Source of the DNA: Antedon mediterranea
Lineage: Eukaryota; Echinodermata; Crinoidea; Comatulida; Antedonidae
Assembly (NCBI RefSeq): GCF_964355755.1
Contig: NC_092675.1
Span: forward strand, 28,856,912-28,920,911
Reading direction: 5' to 3'
Length of the DNA stretch: 64,000 bases
Under the pieces are notes generated by a model. The model had not been told where the DNA came from and made no database searches. It worked only from the letters and a program-made list of their open reading frames with translations. The stretch's first letter is position 1. Each line of letters opens with the position of its first letter. This document shows, piece after piece, positions 22,801-29,685 of this stretch. The position numbers and the translations under genes were made by a program.

Positions 22801-25450
22801 ACTTGTACGAATCCTGTTCCGCAATTTGACGGAAATCCATGCTATGGAACGCTGTTTGAAAGGAAGTTATGCTCTGCTTTCTACTGTTCAGGTAAATTTA
22901 AACTGGATTAAAATGTTTAGCGCCCTCTATCATTACTAAACTTTCCAGTTAAAGGTCGTCTAGTGTACATTTTGTTGTTATTACCAATAGAAATCAATTT
23001 ATATTGAAATCATTTGTAAAAATTAAATTATACTGTCTTATGTCTTATGAGAGAACATTAATTTATTATCTGTGACCATATAGGTTTGGGCATGGAGAAT
23101 TTATTTCTCCATGGCTTGGGCCAGAAGCCTACAGTCATTGAATAAATTACGGCAAATAGCCTGAATGAATGTATTGACATTATATTTTGATAAATAATTA
23201 TAATAATCTAGGAGTACCCTCTTAAAAAAAGCATCTATTGACATAATCAGCTACTCTAGAATTATTCAAAGGTTTTTGCACATATTAACACAATAACAGA
23301 TAACATAAATCACTACCGATATTTCCTATTGGAATAGTACATGGTGGGTATTCCGAGTGGAGCGAGTGGTCTCTTTGTCCAGTCAGTTGTGATGGCGGCC
23401 CGTCTCATAGGATTAGAGTCTGCAATAGCCCTTCCCCTAAACATGGCGGTGACCCTTGTGAAGGCCCATCAACAGAGTCAACAATGTGCAACACTATGGA
23501 ATGTCCAGGTAGGAACTTAGTGGTAGATCTGTGTTGGTTTAAAAAATTTAATTTACACAAATGAATGTACATATGAATGTACATATAATAGTTCATTCTT
23601 GTATAGAGCATATATTAAGCTCTCAATGCACTGCACATTATAAACCCCTCCCCCCCCCCCCCCCCCCTCGTCATATCTCAGGGAATTTAACGTTTTTTGA
23701 TTGAGTTTTTTCCAATCTTTAGTGGATGGCAGTTGGACAGCTTGGTCTGATTGGTCAGATTGTAGTCAGACATGTGACCTAGGCTATCGTAGCTCACGTA
23801 GATCCTGTTCTGACCCTCAACCTCAATTTGGAGGCTTGGAGTGTCAAGGGGAAGCTTACAAAATGTACTACTGTCCTGTGCATAGTAGTTGTCCAGGTTT
23901 GTGGTACAATTCAATTTAGTGACATGCCACTCAACTATGCAGCTTTCATAAAAATCACATGTTCTAACTATTTTTAAACAACTTTATGAATGATCAATTG
24001 ATTCCATTTAGCAACCTTTTTTTTCCTGTGACATGCCACTCAATTATGCAGCTTTCACGTCGAAAAGTCATTCTGCATATGCTCAGAAATGTGTGTAGAA
24101 TGACTGTTAGACTCAACATCTACATGTGACGCATCTGAAACCGAAAGGTTGCTAATATTATTTGAATGCACCGTCAATATTTTATTTTCAAATGGAACAA
24201 TAATGTTCATTTTGATATATTTGTGTTTTTTTTACAGTAATGCCAAGTGCACCGGTAAATATCACGTTCTCAGTGGTGCGTAGTGAACAATATATTGTCA
24301 TTTTTCATTGGGACACCAACGCACAAATTCTATCAACTCAGTATTACAGTATTCAGGTTGGTAAATAATGAATTCTTAATGATGTATATTGAGAGAATAA
24401 AATGACAAGGGGTAAGAAATAAAAGCTTTATGTACAAGTTATATGTTAAATTGTGTCACTACATGGGATATATTAACTCTATTGTTTCATCGTTTAGCTG
24501 ATATAGCATATATGATACCACCTAAATTAAGAGAATCAATATCATAACGCATTTAATGAAAATTCAGCCCGTTTTAAAATTATGTGAAATGTTTTGAGAA
24601 ATAGAGTATCAGGGGGGAAGCTTACAAAATGTACTACTGTCCTGTGTATAGTAGTTGTTTAGGTTTGTGGTCTATTCATTCTTGAAACAGGACATATAGG
24701 CAGATACATAAATTATGTGTGTGATGTGGATCTGTGATTTCTTCATATTAGGCTAAACGACTACAAACCCCAGGCATTGCGACGGGTAACACAACATTCT
24801 ATGACTGGCACACATTTGGTACAGTCTATGGCGCCAAACGAAGCATTGCAGTGAGGAACTCCGACGAGGTGGGCCTGTTCCAGGGTAACTTTGAAGTCAG
24901 AGTCATCTCAGGAAACGTTTATGGTGAAACAGTGTCAAAGGTCATGCAGTTCAATGGTAAGATTTCAATGTTGACAATCTAAGAATAAGTTAGGTCATGT
25001 TAATTCATTGTGCGCATGCAAGTAAATTGGGACATGCTTTCTAAACTCTATTCCTTTATATAGTTTTAATAGTTTCTAGGTGCAGACGAAAAAATATTTG
25101 TATTTTTATAAAATATAAAGTCAAAGTTATAACAGGACAAGAAAAATGTTTTTCTTCTGGTTTTGACCTAATATTTACGCTTTTATTTGCAAAACTCACT
25201 TTATTATATTGTATTTATCTTGACCATATATTAAAAAAACTGTTTTGTCGCAAACAAATCACATCAATGTGTAGGCCTTAGCATACTGGTCGAGTTACCA
25301 AACTATACCCTACCTGATGTTTCTATTAATAATACAATTTTTCTTACAGTTGCAAAATACCTCACTGGTCAATCAGCACACACATCCCCAGCAAGACTTC
25401 TACTGATTATTTTAAGTTGTATATATCTAATTGAATACATTGTCTTTTGA
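13708..25450 (+). CDS. multi-TSP1-repeat protein, 3' part of gene (19 exons seen)
   Basis: Spliced exons: 13708-13860, 14338-14502, 14714-14878, 15890-16060, 16555-16725, 17015-17188, 18452-18625, 18908-19078, 19430-19606, 20238-20408, 20704-20919, 21134-21307, 21838-22008, 22721-22891, 23338-23508, 23723-23896, 24238-24356, 24752-24956, 25350-25450. Together they code about 1,063 residues: sixteen TSP1 repeats (WxxWxxW, CSxxCG, six cysteines), a fibronectin-III-like domain and a hydrophobic C-terminus. The first sixteen exons are phase 1-1 multiples of three, so repeats can be gained or lost without a frame change. WxxW and CxxS/TCG motifs fit C-mannosylation and O-fucosylation of family members. 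The protein should act outside the cell in adhesion, matrix or guidance. The first visible exon lacks a start codon and signal peptide, so the 5' end is further upstream or missed. No precise orthologue is recognised. Confidence 0.85.
13922..14112. repeat. possible MITE-like interspersed repeat
   Basis: Intronic stretch with GGTGTCCTCTGAATAGGGGT and, further on, GTCCCCTTAAAGGGGGTGTC. A related stretch occurs near 28,075-28,195, and a GGGGGACAC variant occurs in the Helitron-like element. Ends are unclear. Confidence 0.35.
14338..14502 (+). CDS. TSP1 repeat exon 2
   Basis: Acceptor ATTTCAG, donor GTAAAT. Codes WLEWNLWSECTLTCGSG with six cysteines, the second being in a CTLTCG O-fucosylation-type context. 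Phase 1-1, 55 codons. Confidence 0.85.
14714..14878 (+). CDS. TSP1 repeat exon 3
   Basis: Acceptor TTCACAG, donor GTCAGT. Codes WLLWTEWSSCPVSCAGG and ends NTHPCP. Phase 1-1, 55 codons. Confidence 0.85.
14879..15889 (+). other. intron with retroposon tail and an unexplained balanced-composition patch
   Basis: Contains an AAATAAAT-tailed retroposon-like 3' end (about 14,950-15,110, with GCCCGCTGGGATTGTTGTCA). A patch at about 15,150-15,370 of much higher GC than its surroundings (GGTGGTGGCCATAGAACGG) has no long ORF. The GTTCTATGGCCACCACC on its minus strand is faintly like the start of 5S rRNA, but the rest does not match well enough to call. Confidence 0.35.
15890..16060 (+). CDS. TSP1 repeat exon 4
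   Basis: Acceptor TCTCTAG, donor GTAAGC. Codes FSEWTQWTVCSSTCNYG: the first tryptophan of the ladder is Phe. NNPQPMHDGKDC gives the mid-repeat motif. Phase 1-1, 57 codons. Confidence 0.85.
16555..16725 (+). CDS. TSP1 repeat exon 5
   Basis: Acceptor ATCTCAG, donor GTAAAA. Codes WSTWSEWTTCTAACGWG, then DNPVPTYGGAFC. All three ladder tryptophans are present. Phase 1-1, 57 codons. Confidence 0.85.
16812..16948. mobile_element. MITE (family A), right end truncated
   Basis: Intronic copy with left terminal repeat AAGCTCTGTCTACACTATCA and a right terminal repeat that stops at GATAGTGTAGAGA. Confidence 0.75.
17015..17188 (+). CDS. TSP1 repeat exon 6
   Basis: Acceptor TTCACAG, donor GTAATC. Codes WGLWGEWGNCSQSCGAGG and DSPPPMYGGDYC. 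Phase 1-1, 58 codons. Confidence 0.85.
17189..18451 (+). other. intron with a retroposon-like segment and MITE remnant
   Basis: From about 17,633 to 18,175 the composition is less AT-rich and ends in an (AAATG)n-type tail, the signature of a non-LTR retroposon 3' end. The 105-codon ORF inside it shows no recognisable domain. A remnant of MITE family A terminal sequence (AGTGCAGACAGAGC) is at about 18,362-18,376. Confidence 0.4.
18452..18625 (+). CDS. TSP1 repeat exon 7
   Basis: Acceptor TGTGTAG, donor GTATGT. Codes YTEWSDWGVCSKECETG, then TNPPPTPPDGQWC. The first ladder tryptophan is Tyr. Phase 1-1, 58 codons. Confidence 0.85.
18651..18729. mobile_element. MITE (family A), internal fragment
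   Basis: Only the core is left (GTAGTGATATGACATCATCA, TATATGGGCACATCACATT), in reverse orientation relative to the 37-172 copy and without terminal repeats. Confidence 0.65.
18908..19078 (+). CDS. TSP1 repeat exon 8 (GAG acceptor)
   Basis: Codes WAEWSPWTLCAVTCGGD, then TNPPPLFDGDFC. Phase and spacing fix the exon start after AATTGAG, so the acceptor is GAG rather than the usual CAG or TAG. Donor is GTTTGT. 57 codons, phase 1-1. Confidence 0.75.
19430..19606 (+). CDS. TSP1 repeat exon 9
   Basis: Acceptor TTGACAG, donor GTATGT. Codes WTLWSEWSSCSVTCAGG, then TNPATAWGGIPC. Acidic insert EDDETQQ before the fifth cysteine. 59 codons, phase 1-1. Confidence 0.85.
19855..20120. repeat. 26-bp tandem repeat, about ten copies
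   Basis: Unit ACAACAATATGACAAGAC plus ATAAACAT repeats head to tail in the intron between TSP1 exons 9 and 10. Units alternate between ACATAAAC and ACCTAAAC through the middle of the array, suggesting expansion by a 52-bp dimer. It lacks the unique spacers of a CRISPR array. Confidence 0.9.
20238..20408 (+). CDS. TSP1 repeat exon 10
   Basis: Acceptor TACGTAG, donor GTATTT. Codes WSGWSEWADCPVTCDGF, then DNPVPQYDGNKC. 57 codons, phase 1-1. Confidence 0.85.
20560..20680. repeat. interspersed repeat, copy at 55.3 kb
   Basis: Intronic sequence around AAGGAATGACCAGGTCTAAT and GGAATGGGGCTTTAAT recurs at about 55,317-55,435 between Ig receptor copies. Ends are not defined. Confidence 0.5.
20704..20919 (+). 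CDS. TSP1 repeat exon 11 (long)
   Basis: Acceptor TAACTAG, donor GTAAGT. Codes WSTWSVWSDCSEPCEGG, then SDPAPAYGGFPC. At 72 codons it is about 15 longer than its neighbours because of an acidic insert (ELSTPDGVEQVETEE) before the fifth cysteine. Phase 1-1 is kept. Confidence 0.85.
21134..21307 (+). CDS. TSP1 repeat exon 12
   Basis: Acceptor TATATAG, donor GTGAGT. Codes YTEWTKWPECPVTCGGA, then TNPVPQYDGDDC. 58 codons, phase 1-1. Confidence 0.85.
21344..21475. mobile_element. short imperfect hairpin element (MITE-like)
   Basis: Starts TTTCCACTAGGAATTCGAAA and ends TTCGCCTAGTGGAAA, with inner arms GTGTCGGCTTATAC and GTATAAGCTGACGC. The whole about 130 bases fold as one imperfect inverted repeat inside the intron after TSP1 exon 12. 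No coding capacity. Confidence 0.6.
21838..22008 (+). CDS. TSP1 repeat exon 13
   Basis: Acceptor AAAACAG, donor GTAAAT. Codes WGRWLYWSMCSKQCEGG, then NNPSPLYGGKQC. 57 codons, phase 1-1. Confidence 0.85.
22520..22660. mobile_element. MITE (family A), both ends present
   Basis: The clearest full copy, inverted relative to the 13.4-kb one: TTCTATCTACACTATCAAAC on the left, GATAGTGTGGACAGAGCTTT on the right, ATAT-rich core between. Confidence 0.8.
22721..22891 (+). CDS. TSP1 repeat exon 14
   Basis: Acceptor TCTGTAG, donor GTAAAT. Codes YSKWSPWEPCSKSCGGG, then TNPVPQFDGNPC. It ends YCS instead of the usual CP. 57 codons, phase 1-1. Confidence 0.85.
23338..23508 (+). CDS. TSP1 repeat exon 15
   Basis: Acceptor GGAATAG, donor GTAGGA. 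Codes YSEWSEWSLCPVSCDGG, then NSPSPKHGGDPC. 57 codons, phase 1-1. Confidence 0.85.
23723..23896 (+). CDS. TSP1 repeat exon 16 (last repeat)
   Basis: Acceptor TCTTTAG, donor GTTTGT. Codes WTAWSDWSDCSQTCDLG, then SDPQPQFGGLEC. 58 codons, phase 1-1. Its 3' end and donor are partly duplicated in an intron downstream, at 24,611-24,670. Confidence 0.85.
24238..24356 (+). CDS. FN3-like domain, first half exon
   Basis: Acceptor TTTACAG, donor GTTGGT. Phase 1 start and phase 0 end. Codes MPSAPVNITFSVVRSEQY and FHWDTNA, fitting strands A-C of a fibronectin type III fold (P-x-P-x-N-x-x start, W in strand C). It joins in frame to the next exon. Confidence 0.7.
24611..24670 (+). pseudogene. partial duplicate of TSP1 exon 16 in an intron
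   Basis: GGGGAAGCTTACAAAATGTA and CTACTGTCCTGTG match the 3' end of exon 16 (23,848-23,905), including the GGTTTGTGG after the donor position, with a few substitutions. The 5' half of the exon (Trp ladder) is missing, so it cannot be a functional repeat. Confidence 0.8.
24752..24956 (+). CDS. FN3-like domain, second half exon
   Basis: Acceptor CATATTAG, donor GTAAGA. Phase 0 start and phase 1 end. Codes TTFYDWHTFGTVYGAK and GNFEVRVISGNVYGETVS, fitting strands E-G of a fibronectin III domain. Confidence 0.75.
25350..25450 (+). CDS. terminal exon: hydrophobic C-terminus
   Basis: Acceptor TTCTTACAG. Codes VAKYLTGQSAHTSPAR then LLLIILSCIYLIEYIVF and a TGA. Small residues followed by a hydrophobic run at the very end look like a GPI-attachment signal. 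A short C-terminal membrane anchor is the alternative. The AATAAA at 25,618-25,623 is a fitting polyadenylation signal. Confidence 0.75.
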
Positions 25451-26428
25451 AAATTAAATTAAATTTTTACCCTACGGCAAGTTTTTTATTTCTACTTTGT
25501 TTAGGAATTCATCAGCATACAAGATGGTATATCTTTAAAATAATTTTTTTTAAATTTTATTTACATTATAGTTAGTGAATACTTATTGTATATTTTATTA
25601 TTACAGTACTATTTTGAAATAAAGTTTATATAACAGAACTTTTCTGATCATGTGATTTATTTATGAAATAAATATGGTTTTATATTTATGTAAAATATTG
25701 AATCCAAACATGTCATAAATTAAATGAGAATAACTAAAAATATTTTTTTTATATGAAACCATATTACAGTATAACACACCTGAAAGTATCCTTAATTGCC
25801 ATTTTATTGGTTATTTACATATCACATGCCATTCAATATTAGTTCTATTAAATGGAAAAGTGATATTTAATGGTACTATTGCATTTTGAGAATTTTGTGC
25901 AAGGCGGTGCTGTGCAACGGATCCACGTTTGAACATCAACCTGTATTGTGCGGTGTCTATATTGAATGGGCTAGCTTCCAATCAAGCCTTCGGCATTCAA
26001 AATGGAAGGAGTGAACTCATTAAATAAAAAGTTTACTTAAAACAAATAATGAATATTTTGTATTTGTTGAATAAAGATTATATTTTGTTTGTTGAAAGAT
26101 TGACTGTTCCATTAGCAAAGCTCCTTTGTACAATATTTTTAAATATTAAAATGGGGATTATTAAAATGGGGATTTCCAAAATGCATGATCTCAACACATC
26201 TGCATTCATCTTCCAGGTACATCACATGTTATAACTATTTTTAAACAACTTATCAGTGATCAATCGAAACTGTATCTAGTAATGTTTTTATGTTCATTTT
26301 CACTGTACGTAAGTGATTCCATTCTAACTTTAGTTCTTACGCATGCTTATGCTTATACTGCTTACTTTCTTCTCCCATGACAACTAATTAGTCTATCCTC
26401 TTAGCTTTATATATTGCTGACCTTTGAC
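25451..26428. other. 3' UTR of TSP1 gene and intergenic sequence
   Basis: Holds the likely polyadenylation signal at 25,618. A dispersed segment at about 26,219-26,270 (ATCACATGTTATAACTATTT) is also present at 23,955-24,000 inside the TSP1 gene. No gene seen. TTATATATTG at 26,407-26,416 is TATA-like but only about 15 bases before the receptor start codon. Confidence 0.45.
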
Positions 26429-27883
26429 ATGTTGGTAATCATCATCATCGCTCTTATTCACGGATGCATGTTGGCAGATGCCGATCCAGAAATCAGGCTT
26501 ATTTTCAATGACTACTTGAAAACTCATTTAATCGTGGGAGATAAATGCTTATTCATTTGCGAACTGCATAATTTTGGTTCAACTATTACAGCAAGTAATG
26601 TTCGATTTACGAAAAATGGTGAGACTGTTTTAAATTCGCAGCACCACGAAATTACGAATGATGAAAATCCAGTTAATTTGAAACTAAATCAACTACATGA
26701 GGATGACAGTGGAGAATATAGATGTGAGTATGATGGGTTGATGTCCAGTAGTAAAATACTCAAAGTATGGCCAGAATTGGAAGACCCTGTGTGTACACAT
26801 GATGGTACATCGTACTACATCGGTGATGTCATCAAACTTAACTGTAGTACATACTCCTATGATGATCTTACCATAATCTGGAACCCAGATTATGATGGCA
26901 AGACAAGATTTCACAGTGATTCAGTCACTACAGATCAAGTAACGTTCACAGCTGTAGGGCCAACTGGATGTAAACAACCCATATGCCATTACCACGCTTT
27001 AGGGAGAAGTAATCATATAGAGTCATGTTTTTTTGACATCGTCATTAAGCAACGTTTAAGTATTTCACTTGAGACGGTATCAAGTCTTGAGATTGGACAG
27101 ATTGCGGAATTTAGATGTATTGTAAAAAATGACATAAACGAAGTGTTCTACAGCTGGGAATTGCAAAATATTTCCTTGTCTAATGCAACAACTGATAATA
27201 ATTCTTTGATAATTGAAAACTTTGAAAATGTAATGATTGGACTAATTTTAACGTGCACAGTAAATGGAACTTACTCGGAGGGATCAGCTTCTGTGGTACT
27301 GAACCAAGAACAGACAACAACAATAAAATTATTAAAAACATTGGCATCATCAACATTAATTGAAATTAATAACCAAACTATGAATATAAGTTCATCTGAA
27401 CATAAAACAGAGAAACTGACCAAAGTTATTGAGATACTTATAATAGTTGGGTGTACAGCATTCGTTTCCACAGCACTTGTTTTACTTATTCTTTACAAGT
27501 TAGCGACAAGAGCTGATAAATATGAAAATAAAAGCCAGGCTGTGCAAATAAGTACTAAACACACCCCAGATGGTTGTCAGAAAGATATACACGTGAAGAC
27601 AAGTTCTCCTGAGGTTGTGATTAATGGACAACAAACTGAAAAGCCCACCAAGAGTGCTGAGAACATAAACGAATTAACCGAAAAACAACATGGATACATG
27701 GATCTAATAGGAGGCCATCATCACAGCACCGAGCATGAGTACGCAACAAGTATCAGTACCAGTTTGTATAACAATAGTCGACAATTATCATTGTACGCAA
27801 ACAAAATCTACAAAGTTGACAAAGCCGCAACGAAGAACCAATCAGATGAGATAATGGCAGAGCACATTTACCAGGCAATGTAG
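26429..27883 (+). CDS. three-Ig transmembrane receptor with YxN/YxxM tail
   Basis: One uninterrupted ORF of 484 codons. The ATG at 26,429 is chosen because it begins a signal peptide (MLVIIIIALIHGCMLADA). Ig1 about 20-112 (Cys44, Cys99, DDSGEYRC), Ig2 about 115-208 (Cys139 onward), Ig3 about 212-292 (Cys230, Trp243, Cys276), stalk, membrane segment about 332-357, cytoplasmic tail of about 127. Tail tyrosines: Y365, Y447 and Y456 are in YxN (Grb2-SH2 type), the C-terminal YQAM is YxxM (PI3K-SH2 type), and Y423 is YMDL. The Ig1-Ig2 joint (VWPELEDPVC) is shared with the receptors at 34-58 kb (VWPIPVNPKC), so it is a diverged member of that family. Partner and function unknown. Confidence 0.8.
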   Translation: MLVIIIIALIHGCMLADADPEIRLIFNDYLKTHLIVGDKCLFICELHNFGSTITASNVRFTKNGETVLNSQHHEITNDENPVNLKLNQLHEDDSGEYRCEYDGLMSSSKILKVWPELEDPVCTHDGTSYYIGDVIKLNCSTYSYDDLTIIWNPDYDGKTRFHSDSVTTDQVTFTAVGPTGCKQPICHYHALGRSNHIESCFFDIVIKQRLSISLETVSSLEIGQIAEFRCIVKNDINEVFYSWELQNISLSNATTDNNSLIIENFENVMIGLILTCTVNGTYSEGSASVVLNQEQTTTIKLLKTLASSTLIEINNQTMNISSSEHKTEKLTKVIEILIIVGCTAFVSTALVLLILYKLATRADKYENKSQAVQISTKHTPDGCQKDIHVKTSSPEVVINGQQTEKPTKSAENINELTEKQHGYMDLIGGHHHSTEHEYATSISTSLYNNSRQLSLYANKIYKVDKAATKNQSDEIMAEHIYQAM

Positions 27884-28646
27884 GGACCATTTCCAAATTA
27901 TTTACTGCAGTAACTATATTGTGTTTTGTCACTTCATAAACTTCTACAGTGAACTAAAATCATATATTACTGCAGTAAAATGTAGTTACTGCAGTAACCG
28001 CAGCAGAATCCCTTAAAAAAAAATTGATGATTCCAAATATTCTGTAAAGGTTTATGTTTAGAACACTACAGTGTAATCATCCCTATTAAGGAGACACCTC
28101 CAGGGACCTGTAGTGTGAAAACATGTATTTCCCCTCATTCATTTGTCGGACAAGTTCCTTTTAAAGGGGTGTGTCAAAGGAGGGATTTTACTTCAAGATA
28201 TAATTATGTATATATAGAAAGTGAAAATTAAAATAAACTCTAAAAATATTTTTAAATAAGCATTTTAAAGACAAAAAACTAATTTTCATTTCCAGTTTAG
28301 ATTTATGATATATTTAGATGTATATCCCTTTTCATTTTGTCTTCATTACTTTTAATTAAATTTGTTTTTAAATATTCCATTAACATTAATATATGTTTAG
28401 AACATAATGTGGCAATGTAATGTATTTGACATTTATAATATTTTTGACATTCACATGACATGAATAACTTTCAGTTTAGCAATAACGATCTACTCTACTT
28501 GTTTTTATAATAAACAATTTAATATCTCGGTTTTGATTTCATTAGTTTTCATTATATCATTGGTATCAATGTCACTAAAACAAGGCGCCAGTAAAATCAA
28601 CATTACTTCTTTCATATAGACTACTGAGTGTTATTATAGTTTGAAA

Positions 28647-28960
28647 TGCCAACAAGTTATACTAGTTTTGAACAGTCTATACGTCCAGGGTAAACATGAC
28701 AACTGAAACAGCAGAGGGTGCAAATGCCAACAAGTTATACTAGTTTTGAACAGTCTATACGTCCAGGGTAAACATGACAACTGAAACAGCAGAGGGTGCA
28801 AATGCCAACAAGTTATACTAGTTTTGAACAGTCTATACGTCCAGGGTAAACATGACAACTGAAACAGCAGAGGGTGCAAATGCCAACAAGTTATACTAGT
28901 TTTGAACAGTTTATACGTCCAGGGGTAAACATGACAACTGAAACAGCAGAGGGTGCAAAG
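28647..28960. repeat. 78-bp tandem repeat, four copies
   Basis: Unit starts at 28,647, 28,725, 28,803 and 28,881 (TGCCAACAAGTTATACTAGT ... GCAGAGGGTGCAAA). Copies are almost identical; the last differs by one substitution and one extra G. The near identity implies recent expansion. Confidence 0.95.
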
Positions 28961-29160
28961 ATTATATGACATCATTATAATTGGAGATACTCAAAGAGCT
29001 AAAATGGCTAGAGGGCAGACTCCTAACTGGAAGTGATTCCAACTGTATGAGAACCATAAATATGACCGTCATAAATCTATAATCTCATTTCAGATACCTG
29101 ATTAATGGTATTTTTATCCTAACTCTGAAAGATCTATTTAGATTGTAATTCTGCATGATG

Positions 29161-29288
29161 AATAAACACTAGTAGAGTAGGTTTGCAGTACACCACATGA
29201 ATGAGATCAAGTATGGTAGAGAATGTCTTGACGTTTCGGTTGTGTTAAAACCATCTTTTACCAAAGACGGTTGTAGCATAACAACCAA
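29161..29288. repeat. dispersed repeat, paired with 31.57 kb
   Basis: Shares CACTAGTA(G/A)AGTAGGTTTG, ACACCA and the CTACAACCGTCTTT-type end (inverted within the element) with 31,568-31,705. Both copies are beside or inside the FGGY gene. Confidence 0.45.
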
Positions 29289-29535
29289 AATATAGAGATA
29301 GTAATAAACAATAACATTAATTTAAATACTTACATCTGCATTCATGTATTTATATTTATTTGAGTAAATTATATTTTCAATGTAAAAAATCATTGCATCA
29401 TTAAAACAAAATTAAAAGTTTATATAATTTCACATACTTTATACAAAATGGATTTTTTTAAGTTAGATAATCACATAATGTTTTTATAACATTACTTAAC
29501 ATTTTGGCATCATATGCATCACTGAAATAATTGTA

Positions 29536-29685
29536 TTATATTGATATACTTTCCATAATACTTTGGTACTCTTTTTGGTCCTGTACCATTTTCTTAAACA
29601 CAGCATATTTCTTCTTATAGAATGACATGTTTGACCTTATTGGTTCTACAACAGATCCCACCTTACACATGTGTTTCATAGCATC
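29536..29685 (-). CDS. FGGY: FGGY last coding exon
   Basis: Acceptor TTTTAG, starts [15 protein letters not shown] and ends with a TAA (29,538-29,536). 49 residues plus stop, as expected for the C-terminal tail of FGGY. Confidence 0.85.
   Translation of the reverse strand, partial: DAMKHMCKVGSVVEPIRSNMSFYKKKYAVFKKMVQDQKEYQSIMESISI

Larger units (their letters stand above)
27884..29535. other. intergenic, convergent gene ends; repeats only
   Basis: Between the Ig receptor end and the FGGY stop codon. Holds the 78-bp tandem repeat (listed) and two dispersed repeats (about 28,075-28,195; 29,161-29,288). No coding sequence recognised. Confidence 0.5.

Noticed and set aside
28634-28975. 113-codon minus-strand ORF with repeated segments
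   Set aside because: It is translation through the 78-bp tandem repeat; since 78 is a multiple of three, the frame stays open by chance.
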